Assembly (NCBI GenBank): GCA_030037185.1
Contig: JASHRR010000190.1
Location: 1-21,274, forward strand
Source: Xanthobacteraceae bacterium
GTDB lineage: Bacteria > Pseudomonadota > Alphaproteobacteria > Rhizobiales > Xanthobacteraceae
Reading direction: 5' to 3'
DNA length: 21,274 nucleotides
Below are positions 1 to 7,648 of the stretch, piece after piece (positions within the stretch are counted from its first letter, which is position 1; every line of letters begins with the position of its first letter). The notes beneath the pieces were generated by a model. The model was not told the DNA's origin. It was given only the letters and a program-made list of their open reading frames with translations, and searched no databases. A program made the position numbers and the translations under genes.

Positions 1-272
1 TAACTGGTCAAGGATATCTGCCGCGCCGCCTCGACCACGCAGCAAGCCGGACGTCCTCGTGTTGAAGCGCAGACGGAAGGGTGGAGCGAATCGCCGACAT
101 GCGAACGCCGCATCGGGGCGCGGAGTTCCGGGGAGTCCCGCGCCGCGGCCACGCTCCGCAACAATGTTGGCAGGGAGCACAGGCAGCACGCCCACTGATT
201 GGCGTCGAGCAGGGAATCGTCCAACATCGACCGCGCTACCAAGAAGGCTATCACCTGAATAGTTCCGACGGG

Positions 273-527
273 TCAAACGCAAGCACCAGGATCGCCGTAG
301 ATCGAACGGGTTATCTCGGTGTCGCGCCTGTCTTTCATCATATCCAGCCAGTCAATCACCTCGCGCCGCTGGTGCCCGTATATCTTGCGCAAGACAGGTA
401 ATCTTTCCTCAACGTGCTGATCGATCTCGAAATCAAGCCAGTCGAGGACGATCTCGCTATAGAAGCCATTCATCGGCTCCCAATGCCAGCGCCTTGGCAA
501 CAAGCCACTGAGAAGGAGATTGCTCAC
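273..527 (-). CDS. Small hypothetical protein (84 aa), unrecognised
   Basis: I do not recognise this protein. It reads from a GTG codon at 527 to a stop at 273. Its composition looks protein-like rather than like an Arg/Pro-rich shadow frame: it is acidic and aromatic, with WHWEPMNGFYSEIVLDW near the N-terminus followed by a charged, probably helical stretch (DQHVEERLPVLRKIYGHQRREVIDWLDMMKDRR). No signal peptide or membrane segment is visible. AGGA lies about 10 nt upstream of the GTG, which is a loose fit. An internal ATG at 473 is an alternative start. It stands alone, divergent from the Bug gene at 947. It may be a real small gene or the remnant of a longer one. Confidence 0.4.
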   Translation of the reverse strand: MSNLLLSGLLPRRWHWEPMNGFYSEIVLDWLDFEIDQHVEERLPVLRKIYGHQRREVIDWLDMMKDRRDTEITRSIYGDPGACV

Positions 528-946
528 CGACTGTTGGTCCTTTTGGTTTCTCCTCAGACCCCGGCCTTGCCAAGGCGTAGGCTATTTTAGGCAAGGCTGA
601 GCGATTATGACCCGGACGTGCTGTCATTTCAAAGCGTCACGATGGCAGCTTGTTCTGTTCGAACCTGAGAAACCGGCGATCAACCAACCGGGGGACCAAG
701 CTCGGACAAAGGTCCAGCCGGCCTGGCGGCCAATACCTGGCCCAACACGGTTGTCTGTGCGTCCTGCTCGACGTAAGCCGAAATGCGATGGCCGCCCAAT
801 GTCGGGGTTCAGCCACCCGCACGCTGATCGTGTCGAGGGCTCCGTCAAGACGAAGACAGCGCCGAGACGAAGCCAAGAACCTGCGGCCCGCGCCCCTTTC
901 GCAAGGCGCTGCGCATGATGTAGTTTGATCGCTCGGAGGGACCAGC
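528..946. other. Intergenic region between divergent genes
   Basis: No convincing gene is seen in these 419 bases; the open frames here are Arg/Pro-rich and typical of shadows. The region contains an inverted repeat GCCTTGCC (564-571) / GGCAAGGC (590-597), inside which CCTTGCCAAGG (566-576) is itself a palindrome. Its right end carries the ribosome binding site GGAGGG just before the ATG at 947. The promoter of the Bug/MmgE-PrpD unit should lie here, but no sigma-70 boxes can be assigned with confidence. Confidence 0.5.
564..597. promoter_or_regulatory. Inverted repeat, GCCTTGCC arms
   Basis: Two perfect 8-nt arms (564-571 and 590-597) are separated by 18 nt, about 35 nt upstream of the small minus-strand ORF. 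It could be a hairpin in an untranslated leader, an operator or chance. There is no T-tract, so a terminator is unlikely. Confidence 0.25.
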
Positions 947-1933
947 ATGATTCTTTCACGTCGCCGACTTCTGCGGGCGAGCGCAGCGGCCGCGATTTTC
1001 CAGCCGCCGTCGCGCAACGCCGCGGCACAAACCTTTCCGACACACCCGATTACACTGGTGGTTCCGTTTCCGGCGGCAGGGCCGGCCGACGTGCTCGCCC
1101 GCATCTTGAGCGAACCGATGCGCGCGTTCCTCGGACAACCGGTGATCATCGACAATATCGCTGGCGCTGCCGGCAGCATCGGGGTCGGCCGCGTCGCGCG
1201 TGCCGCACCCGACGGCTACACGCTGATCCTCGGCAATCTCGGAACCCACGTCTTTAACGGCGCCATCTATTCGCTCGGCTATGACGTGGTGAACGATTTC
1301 GAGCCGATATCCCTGCTGCCGAGCAACAATCAGCTCATCATTGCCCGCAATGGCATCCCAGCGAAGACCCTCCGCGAGTTGGTGACCTGGGTGAAGGTTA
1401 ACAGCGACAAGGTCACGTGCGGCACCGCGGGTCCGGGCAGCCCATCGCATATCGCCGCCGCGTACTTCCAAAGCATGCTCGGCGTGCGCTTCCAGCTGGT
1501 GCCGTACCGCGGCACCCCGCAGGTAATCCAGGATTTGGTGGCCGGGCAGGTCGATCTCGTGTTCGACCAAGTGTCGAGCGCGTTGGCGCAGGTGCGCGGC
1601 GGGAAGATCAAAGCCTTCGCCGTCACCGCCAAGTCAAGGCTCGCCGCCGCCCCGGAGATTCCGAGCGTCGACGAAGCCGGCTTGCCGGGATTTTACACCA
1701 CCTTCTGGTTCGGCCTGTGGGCGCCCAAGGACACGCCCCGCAGCATCATCGAGCGGCTCAACGCGGCCGTGGTCGAGGTCATGGCCGATACGATTGTGCA
1801 ATCCCGACTTGCCGAGCTCGGGTCTGAAATTCCAACGAGCGAACAGCAGAACGCCCGTGCGCTCGCCGCTCTGCAAAAAGCCGAGATCGACAGATGGTGG
1901 CCGATCATCAGACAAGCGAACATCAAAGGGTGA
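947..1933 (+). CDS. Bug/TctC-family periplasmic solute-binding protein
   Basis: This is a 328-residue member of the Bug (TctC, tripartite tricarboxylate transporter receptor) family, periplasmic proteins that bind carboxylates and related small molecules. The N-terminus SRRRLLRASAAAAIF is a Tat-like signal, ending around residue 28 (NAAAQ). The mature protein opens with the family hallmark PITLVVPFPAAGPADVLAR, followed by GQPVIIDNIAGAAGSIGV, APDGYTL, PYRGTPQVIQDLVAGQVDL and GLPGFYTTFWFGLWAPKDTP; the length is normal. The ATG at 947 is chosen because GGAGGG sits 6-8 nt upstream. It lies 3 nt before an MmgE/PrpD gene, so the two are almost certainly co-transcribed and the ligand may be that enzyme's substrate. 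No TctA/TctB membrane subunits are in the window; orphan Bug genes are common in proteobacteria. The ligand cannot be predicted. Confidence 0.93.
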   Translation: MILSRRRLLRASAAAAIFQPPSRNAAAQTFPTHPITLVVPFPAAGPADVLARILSEPMRAFLGQPVIIDNIAGAAGSIGVGRVARAAPDGYTLILGNLGTHVFNGAIYSLGYDVVNDFEPISLLPSNNQLIIARNGIPAKTLRELVTWVKVNSDKVTCGTAGPGSPSHIAAAYFQSMLGVRFQLVPYRGTPQVIQDLVAGQVDLVFDQVSSALAQVRGGKIKAFAVTAKSRLAAAPEIPSVDEAGLPGFYTTFWFGLWAPKDTPRSIIERLNAAVVEVMADTIVQSRLAELGSEIPTSEQQNARALAALQKAEIDRWWPIIRQANIKG

Positions 1934-1936
1934 CTG

Positions 1937-3334
1937 ATGCCTGAAGAAGCGACTGCCGTATTGGCGGCGTTTGCGTCCTCACTGACCTACGAGGCTATTC
2001 CGGAGCGCGTGAGGGAGTATTGCAAGGATGTGCTGCTGGACGCACTCGCCTGTGCGATAGCCGGCCATGCCGGCGAGGAGACGCATCAGGTGGCCGCGCT
2101 GTCCTCCGCGCTGGCGCGCTCGCGTGAAAGCACCGTGATCGGCGGCGATCGCCTGTCGCTCGCCGGCGCCACCCTGCTCAACGGCTATCTCATCACCGCT
2201 GTCACCATGTGCGACGCACACCGGCCGACGATGACCCACATTACGCCCGAAGTCGTCCCGCCCGCATTGGCGATCGCTGAACGCGATGCCCTGCCGGGCC
2301 GCGACCTCCTGGTAGCGCTCGCAGCTGGCTTCGAGGTGACGACGCGGATCGGGGCCGGACTCGATTTTCCTGCGTTTCGCGCCCGCGGCTGGCACGGCCC
2401 GGGTATCCTCGGCCCGTTCGGCGCGGCGGCGGCGGTCGGCCGTCTCCTCGGCTTCGACGCCGACGCTATGGCGCGAGCGTTCGGACTTGCTGGCAGCCAG
2501 GCAGCCGGTACATTCGCGGCCTGGGGTACGCCGACAGTGAAATTCCATCAATGCCGGGGGGCCTTGTCGGGCCTGCTGGCGGCGCTGCTCGCCGAGCAAG
2601 AATTCATTGCAACGCGCGAATTCCTGACCGCGCCCGATGGCGGCCTTTACCACAGCTATGTGAGCGTCAGCCATCCGGACCGCGCCGTGGCCGACCTCGG
2701 CAGCCGCTGGGAGCTCGAGCAGATCGCATTGCGACCATGGCCCGGAGCGTCCTCGATCCAGGGCATTATCACGGCGATGTTCGACATCGTGGCCAAGCAC
2801 AAGATCGATCCTGCCCAAGTGAAGACGTTGCGCATTGCGCTGAGCCAGCCGGTGTTCGATCTGCACGGCAATTTCCCGCGATACAAAGCGAAGTTCGAGG
2901 CGATGTTGTCTGCCCACTACGTCGCCGCTGCAATCCTGCACGATCGCGAGCTCACGCTCGCCCAGTTCAATCAGGCCCGCTACGATGATCCGAAACTGCG
3001 CCGCTTTGCTGAGCGCGTGGAGGTGCGAGCCGCGTCGGATCTGAGCGGCGTTGCAGCGGTGGTCGAGGTCGAAACCCTGGACGGGCATTCCTGCTCTGCG
3101 CGATGCGAGGCGCCGTTGGGTGCGCCCGGGAACAGGCTGTCGCGTGCGCAGATCGAAACGAAATTCCAGACCTATGCGGCGGACCGGCTTTTGAAATCAC
3201 GGATCGCAGACATCATCGCCGCGGTGGTCCGGCTAGAGGACCAAGGACCGCTGCCAACGTTGATCGATATGCTGCGGGCACCGCAAAGAGCAGACACGGC
3301 GGCCGCTGCGGTCACTGTTTTTGCGGCCGGCTAG
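1937..3334 (+). CDS. MmgE/PrpD-family protein (2-methylcitrate dehydratase-like)
   Basis: This 465-residue cytoplasmic protein has the normal length of the MmgE/PrpD family, which includes 2-methylcitrate dehydratase and related hydro-lyases or isomerases of small polycarboxylic acids. Supporting motifs are the N-terminal VREYCKDVLLDALACAIAG with the following SRESTVIGGDRLSLAGATLLNGYLI, the glycine-rich GWHGPGILGPFGAAAAVGRLLGFDA, then GLAGSQAAGTFAAWGTPTVKFH and PWPGASSIQGIITAMFDIV. No signal peptide is present. The ATG follows the upstream Bug stop by 3 nt, with AAGGG as ribosome binding site, which indicates translational coupling. No prpB, prpC or acnD partner is nearby, so classical propionate catabolism is not supported. 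The enzyme more likely acts on whatever acid the Bug protein captures. The family is certain; the reaction is open. Confidence 0.93.
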   Translation: MPEEATAVLAAFASSLTYEAIPERVREYCKDVLLDALACAIAGHAGEETHQVAALSSALARSRESTVIGGDRLSLAGATLLNGYLITAVTMCDAHRPTMTHITPEVVPPALAIAERDALPGRDLLVALAAGFEVTTRIGAGLDFPAFRARGWHGPGILGPFGAAAAVGRLLGFDADAMARAFGLAGSQAAGTFAAWGTPTVKFHQCRGALSGLLAALLAEQEFIATREFLTAPDGGLYHSYVSVSHPDRAVADLGSRWELEQIALRPWPGASSIQGIITAMFDIVAKHKIDPAQVKTLRIALSQPVFDLHGNFPRYKAKFEAMLSAHYVAAAILHDRELTLAQFNQARYDDPKLRRFAERVEVRAASDLSGVAAVVEVETLDGHSCSARCEAPLGAPGNRLSRAQIETKFQTYAADRLLKSRIADIIAAVVRLEDQGPLPTLIDMLRAPQRADTAAAAVTVFAAG

Positions 3335-3339
3335 CGTAG

Positions 3340-3352
3340 CCGTGCTGCACGG
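3340..3352 (+). terminator. Short GC hairpin after MmgE/PrpD gene
   Basis: CCGTGCTGCACGG is a perfect 6-1-6 palindrome starting 5 nt after the MmgE/PrpD stop. The one-base loop and missing T-tract make it a weak candidate for an intrinsic terminator. Confidence 0.25.
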
Positions 3353-3537
3353 GCTTCCGTAACGGCTGAATCGCAGCTGACCTTCAAGACACGAGCGTGG
3401 GCGTTAATGACAGAAGTGTCATCGATTTCATCTCCTCGGCCGCCTCATCAAGCCGCCCCACCTGATCGGGCCAGCGACCCGCCGACGCGCGGTCCGGTGC
3501 TGACGAACCGCAGGTCTTTTTGCACGGAGGTTTCGCT

Positions 3538-4677
3538 ATGGCGTATTTTGCTCGATCCGCAACGGCGTTCGTCGCCGCCATGTTCCTTGTTGCAAGCCTC
3601 GCAACGGCCGCGCACGCCCAGTCGTATCAATACCCAAAGCCGACTGAGTTGCCCAATCCCTATCGCCTTGTCCAAGGCTGGCCGACCTTGCCCGAGAGCA
3701 TGAATGGCGGCCGCTGGGGTGAGGTCATCCGCGTGCATGTCCACAGCGACGGCAATATTTGGGTCTTCCATCGCTGCTTCAACACAGTGCCGCCCGGCAT
3801 CGCCACCTGTCTCGGTCGCGGCGATGCCAATCCGCCGATCCTGCAATTTGATCCATCCGGCAAGCTGCTCAAGAGCCTCGGCGGCGGCATGTTCGTCAAT
3901 CCGCACGGGTTCACGGTCGACCATGAGGGCAATCTGTGGGTCAGCGATGTCAATGACAAGGAGACTGTACTTGGCATGTCGGCGCGCAATGCGTCGGGCG
4001 TCGTTCTTGGACAAGAGGTTCTCAAGCTCGACCAGAACGGCAAGGTGCTGATGATGCTTGGCAAGATGGGCGTTGGCGGGAGCGGCACGGATACCTTCGA
4101 TCGGCCAACCGGCGTGGCGGTTGCGGCCAATGGCGATATTTTTGTCTCCGATGGCCACGGCGGCAATGCCTCCAATAACGGCCGGATCCTCAAATTCTCC
4201 AAGGATGGCCGCTTCATTAAGTCCTGGGGTCACAAAGGATCGGCACCCGGCGATTTCGATGACCCGCACGACATCGCCCTTGGCGGTTCGCTGGATCGCA
4301 TCTACGTTGCCGATCGCCTCAACAGCCGTATCCAGGTTTTCGACCAGGACGGCAATTTCATCACCGCCTGGCATCAATTTGGCCAGCCAAGCTCGGTTTT
4401 CGTCGGACCGGATGACAAGATTTATGTCGGTGCCGCGTTCCGCGACGAGGCGACCCGACGCAACCCGACGTCGCGAGTGCAGCCGGGAGAACTCCGCGGC
4501 ATCATGGTCGGCAGTGCCATCGATGGATCGTTGCTCGCGTTCATACCTGATCCGAGCGACCTCAGTACTGTCGGGGCGGGGACTTCGGCGTCCGGTATTG
4601 CGGCCGACGCGATGGGCAATGTCTATGCCGCCGATGTCGGCGCCCACAAGGTGAGGAAATACATCCTGCAGCGCTGA
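3538..4677 (+). CDS. Exported NHL-repeat beta-propeller protein (PAL-like)
   Basis: This 379-residue exported protein carries NHL repeats, the six-bladed propeller also found in peptidyl-alpha-hydroxyglycine alpha-amidating lyase (PAL) and in bacterial secreted relatives. Residues 1-28 form a Sec signal peptide (hydrophobic FVAAMFLVASLATA, cleavage after AHA). Blade signatures recur: VNPHGFTVDHEGNLWVSD, FDRPTGVAVAANGDIFVSDG, FDDPHDIALGGSLDRIYVAD then NSRIQVFDQDGNFI, and SGIAADAMGNVYAADVGAHKVRKY. The start is the ATG at 3538 because GGAGG (3526-3530) is spaced 7 nt from it; the frame can be extended to a TTG at 3520, but that would place the GGAGG inside the gene. It stands 203 nt after the MmgE/PrpD gene and is convergent with the 275-aa gene. 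Whether it is enzymatic or a binding scaffold cannot be told; similar proteins are very common in soil proteobacteria. Confidence 0.88.
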   Translation: MAYFARSATAFVAAMFLVASLATAAHAQSYQYPKPTELPNPYRLVQGWPTLPESMNGGRWGEVIRVHVHSDGNIWVFHRCFNTVPPGIATCLGRGDANPPILQFDPSGKLLKSLGGGMFVNPHGFTVDHEGNLWVSDVNDKETVLGMSARNASGVVLGQEVLKLDQNGKVLMMLGKMGVGGSGTDTFDRPTGVAVAANGDIFVSDGHGGNASNNGRILKFSKDGRFIKSWGHKGSAPGDFDDPHDIALGGSLDRIYVADRLNSRIQVFDQDGNFITAWHQFGQPSSVFVGPDDKIYVGAAFRDEATRRNPTSRVQPGELRGIMVGSAIDGSLLAFIPDPSDLSTVGAGTSASGIAADAMGNVYAADVGAHKVRKYILQR

Positions 4678-4721
4678 GCTGATTGACTTTTCCCTACCGC
4701 GGCAGGTGTCTCGCAGCGTCC

Positions 4722-4745
4722 CGACATGAAGGACGGCCTATGTCG
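4722..4745. terminator. Inverted repeat between convergent genes
   Basis: CGACAT (4722-4727) and ATGTCG (4740-4745) form a 6-bp stem with a 12-nt loop. The stem can be extended through a bulge using CAGCG upstream and CGCTGG downstream. It lies 45 nt after the NHL gene stop, between convergent genes. There is no T-tract, so support is modest. Confidence 0.25.
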
Positions 4746-4905
4746 CTGGAGAAGGGCCCCAATTGTTCCGGCAGATCGCCCAGCACAGATGTCCCGAAGA
4801 TGATGATCCGCCGCAGCAAGTGGCCCTTTGCGTCCGTTCCGTGAAGTCAATAACTCCATCGGACTGCCGAGGGCAGCGGACTCGCGAACTTGATCCCAGC
4901 GGAAT

Positions 4906-5733
4906 CTATCGAGGTATGATTCTGAGGTGAGGGACAACCTTTTCCATGCATGCCTGCAGTTCTCGAATATCGCTTGCGTTCTTGGCGATGCGCGGCGGCG
5001 GATTGTGCAAGACCTCTTCGACTGCCGCTGGTGTAAACGGACGAAAAGTCCGCCACCCAAACGATTTGTGATCTGTTGCGCCATTCAGGACCACGCTGTA
5101 GTCATCCATGCCCCTTTGAACTTCCTTGGATGCGCGAAAAATCTGTTCATTGGATGTATATTTTTCGACGGTTACGTCAGGATATTCCAGGTTGTGGCGC
5201 ACAACTTGTTCTATGCCATTGAAACGCTCAGTAACAGCATCTGCGCAGTCAATATCTTCTTTTTCCGGAGGGCATTCTTCAAAAACCTTTGCTATATGTT
5301 CTTTGACTTTGGCGGCCGGTGCGGGCAGCTCATCGTTCGATGCACCGTTTTGCGTCATTGTCATTTCTCTTATGACCGTATTGCCAATGGACCTAATCCT
5401 CGTCAGAATGTTTATGGTGCCGTCATGCGAACGCCATTGTGCGGAAAGAGACAAGACGGCTTTTTTGTTTAAGCTCAATTCATAATCGACCTCTGCAGGA
5501 TCAAAATCGTCTTTGAAAAGACTTTCGGCGCACTCGTCAAACTGATCGATGGCCAATTGAGCGGGGGTCTTGGTTGTTTGATCTGCTGTGACCGTGCCCG
5601 ACATCAGGGTAAGAGCAACGAGCGCTGCAAAATTGGCCAGCGTTTCTTTGATGAGCCGTAACCTGCGACGCGGATTCGGCCCACGGCGCCCGACGATCCG
5701 GTTGCGGCGAGGAAAGCCGTTTTCAACACTCAT
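4906..5733 (-). CDS. Exported protein of unknown function (275 aa), low GC
   Basis: I do not recognise a family. The 275-residue protein has a long basic N-terminus (RRNRIVGRRGPNPRRRLRLIK), a hydrophobic stretch at about residues 33-46 (NFAALVALTLMSG) and a plausible cleavage site after VTA (residue 50), so it is probably secreted or periplasmic. The mature part is charged and mixed alpha/beta, with four cysteines (68, 154, 163, 262) that could form disulfides. The start at 5733 is preferred because purine-rich AAGGGAAAGGAA lies directly upstream and a longer reading would run through the neighbouring gene. It is the last minus-strand gene after the 302-aa gene, 127 nt away. Its DNA is visibly AT-richer than the neighbours, especially around 5100-5570, which suggests recent acquisition or a lineage-specific gene. 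Confidence 0.75.
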   Translation of the reverse strand: MSVENGFPRRNRIVGRRGPNPRRRLRLIKETLANFAALVALTLMSGTVTADQTTKTPAQLAIDQFDECAESLFKDDFDPAEVDYELSLNKKAVLSLSAQWRSHDGTINILTRIRSIGNTVIREMTMTQNGASNDELPAPAAKVKEHIAKVFEECPPEKEDIDCADAVTERFNGIEQVVRHNLEYPDVTVEKYTSNEQIFRASKEVQRGMDDYSVVLNGATDHKSFGWRTFRPFTPAAVEEVLHNPPPRIAKNASDIRELQACMEKVVPHLRIIPR

Positions 5734-5860
5734 TTCCTTTCCCTTTTTTTTCGAGCACGTCGAGCTCAGCGATGTCCCCTCCGCGCGATTGTGAATACTG
5801 CCGGGACGGATCGGCAGAAGCGGACGACGACGACCGCGGGCGTCCGCAACCGGTGGCCGG

Positions 5861-6769
5861 TTAGAATTCCACCTTGTCGGCTTGCGGAATCGGAACGAGG
5901 CCTTGATTGAAGCGATCCTCATTGTTCTCGGCACAGACCATTTCGTGGAGTGGCACTTCCTCCTTACGCTGGTCGCGCCGGTAACGCTGACCCGCATTCC
6001 ATGGCATCGTGAATGCACCGGGGTCCTCAACGTGAACCCTGACGTCCAGCGCCTCGCCGCCGTCGACCAGCTTGAAGCGCTCCACCACGTGGAGCTGGGT
6101 GGTGTGGGGCGTACGGAAATTGTCCACATAGGTCCTGTCGTTAAAGCCTATGGTGTCGACCACCAGCGTGTCACCGTTTTCATAATGTCCGACGGATTCG
6201 CCGTACCAAGAAGGCTTCGCACTGGAGGTGTGGGGGACGTTCAGGTAGACGTGACGTAGCTGGAAGTCCTGTCCCCAAATCATCACCACTTCGTTCGGCG
6301 TTTGAATGAAGAATATCGGGTGGACCGGGTAGAGCAGAAAGCCAGGAACGCCGTGCGGCCAGCACCGTGATCGAGCCGTGAACCCGACTTTTCCACCAAG
6401 AACCTCATCATTGGTCTTTCTCATTTTATCCACGACCCAGGGCTGAAGGATCGGATTGGTGAGGTCCGCAATCTTGAAGGGCTTCGCGTTCCCAGTGGTA
6501 AGCAGAAATTTGCCGCTGTACCCGTGGGCTGGATCGGAAACCACCGGGCCGGGTCCCGTATCCGGAGAAAGAAATTCGTCCCCGACGCCCGCTTTCAACC
6601 AGCCGACTGTACTTGATGGTGAAAAATTGGGTATGGAAGCATCCTGCCGCGAGGAAGGACTTTGGCCTTGTGCCGGCGCAAATGCCGCGCAGGCGCAAAA
6701 CAGGTTCGCTAGGATCGTAGTCGCGGCGATGCGCTTTCTTTTGCTGCTCACCGATGACGGCGCGGACAT
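5861..6769 (-). CDS. Exported conserved protein of unknown function (302 aa)
   Basis: This 302-residue protein starts with a basic segment (SSKRKRIAATTILANLF) and a hydrophobic core ending near APAQGQ at residues 31-36, so it is predicted to be exported. I know its core as that of a family of uncharacterised proteins frequent in soil proteobacteria and acidobacteria: FFIQTPNEVVMIWGQDFQLRH, then WYGESVGHYENGDTLVVDTI (188-207), GFNDRTYVDN, PHTTQLHVVERFKLVDGG (221-238) and VEDPGAFTMPW. These strands suggest an all-beta, lipocalin- or propeller-like fold (inference). No catalytic motif is evident. The start is supported by GGGGAG 8 nt upstream of the ATG. It lies 312 nt downstream of the cytochrome c gene on the same strand, so co-transcription with the sulfite dehydrogenase genes is possible but not shown. 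No function should be assigned. Confidence 0.85.
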   Translation of the reverse strand: MSAPSSVSSKRKRIAATTILANLFCACAAFAPAQGQSPSSRQDASIPNFSPSSTVGWLKAGVGDEFLSPDTGPGPVVSDPAHGYSGKFLLTTGNAKPFKIADLTNPILQPWVVDKMRKTNDEVLGGKVGFTARSRCWPHGVPGFLLYPVHPIFFIQTPNEVVMIWGQDFQLRHVYLNVPHTSSAKPSWYGESVGHYENGDTLVVDTIGFNDRTYVDNFRTPHTTQLHVVERFKLVDGGEALDVRVHVEDPGAFTMPWNAGQRYRRDQRKEEVPLHEMVCAENNEDRFNQGLVPIPQADKVEF

Positions 6770-7081
6770 GGACGGTTCTCCCCATTTTCCTAAAAAAATC
6801 TTATCGGCGGGCCACGCGATTGACGACCGCAGCCTCGCTGATCGATCGCGCGTTCGACGACGACCATCGTTTTCTCCCGCGCGCGGCAGCGATGGTGGGC
6901 GCTGTGACGGGGTCAGCGGCGCGTCTCACCCCGGGGATTTTCCACAGTATCGTGGCGCGCGAGGATACCAATCGCCTGAGAGCGGCGCGCTTGATCCCGA
7001 ATCAGCACAAGGGTTCTTCGTTCGTGACGCGTTCGCCCCCGCGGACAAGCTATCGACCAATCCCTATGCAAGCTCAATGGG
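6770..7081. other. Gap between cytochrome c gene and 302-aa gene
   Basis: These 312 bases between two minus-strand genes hold no ORF that I trust. Open frames on the plus strand run through both neighbours and have shadow-like composition. One inverted repeat, CCATCG/CGATGG (around 6872-6897), is visible. The gap is long enough for a promoter of the 302-aa gene, but no clear boxes are seen. Confidence 0.4.
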
Positions 7082-7648
7082 CTAGTAGGGGTAACCCTGA
7101 AGCCTTGGCGTCCCGGGCTTCCAGTCAGGCAGCCGGGCGTAGTCATCGCCAATCGGCATTTTGACCTTCGGCAGACTCTGCTTGTCGAGGACTTCGTCCT
7201 CCGCGATCACCCGGTTCAGGAACAGCAGGTAGGCCGTCACCGCATATACCTCATCGGCGGTGAGAGTCCCCTCATTCCCGAGAGGCATGCCGCGATTGAT
7301 GAAATCCCACACCGTCGTCGCAAACGGCGCGCGCAGTGGCAGTATGCGCTCCCGTTCCCAGACGGGAACATCTTGGCCTTTTTTCGATTTCAACGCGGGC
7401 GCCAGCCCCCCTATGCCGGCGGCGCCATGGCAGCCGATGCACCCCTTCTGCTCAAAGACCTCTGCGCCCTCCTTGGCGGTGCCACGGCCCGGAGGGAGTT
7501 CCTCTCCGCTAGGACCGATCGAGATATCCAAGGCGCGGATTTCTTCTGCGGTCGGAGTGCGCCCGACGCCATATGTGGGCGACGACTGCGCGAACGCGGG
7601 GCTCGCCAGGAGCAGCACCACAATCGTGACAAGCCTAAGCGAGCCCAT
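7082..7648 (-). CDS. Mono-haem cytochrome c, SoxD/SorB-like electron acceptor
   Basis: This 188-residue periplasmic cytochrome c probably takes electrons from the adjacent sulfite dehydrogenase. A Sec signal peptide covers residues 1-20 (LVTIVVLLLASPAFA). The single haem site is C70-I-G-C73-H74, and Met121 in INRGMPLGN is the likely distal ligand. The segments YGVGRTPTAEEIRALDISIGPSG (26-48) and LTADEVYAVTAYLLFLNRVI match the first cytochrome domain of SoxD. Paracoccus-type SoxD is about twice as long with two haems; the second domain is absent here, which makes it functionally closer to SorB/SorU-type partners of stand-alone sulfite dehydrogenases. Its ATG overlaps the 3' end of the soxC-like gene by 14 nt, so the two are translationally coupled. 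Confidence 0.9.
   Translation of the reverse strand: MGSLRLVTIVVLLLASPAFAQSSPTYGVGRTPTAEEIRALDISIGPSGEELPPGRGTAKEGAEVFEQKGCIGCHGAAGIGGLAPALKSKKGQDVPVWERERILPLRAPFATTVWDFINRGMPLGNEGTLTADEVYAVTAYLLFLNRVIAEDEVLDKQSLPKVKMPIGDDYARLPDWKPGTPRLQGYPY

Noticed and set aside
59..401. Two overlapping plus-strand frames at the left edge
   Set aside because: They overlap each other, are Arg/Pro-rich, lack recognisable motifs and run into the antisense of the small ORF at 273-527.
1979..3088. 369-aa minus-strand open frame
   Set aside because: It is antisense to the clear MmgE/PrpD gene, with Arg/His/Gln-rich composition and no recognisable motif.
3448..4647. 399-aa minus-strand open frame
   Set aside because: It is antisense to the NHL-repeat gene; the apparent regularity (AVxIGDxN-type repeats) is the mirror image of the blade repeats.
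5734..6129. N-terminal extension of the 275-aa protein to 407 aa
   Set aside because: The extension lies antisense-free but out of frame inside the 302-aa gene on the same strand, has shadow-like Arg/Ser/Thr composition, and would precede the signal peptide. The ATG at 5733 has a purine-rich ribosome binding site.
6754..7164. 136-aa plus-strand open frame covering the gap at 6770-7081
   Set aside because: No family motifs and no clear ribosome binding site; composition resembles the other shadow frames and it overlaps the ends of both neighbouring genes.
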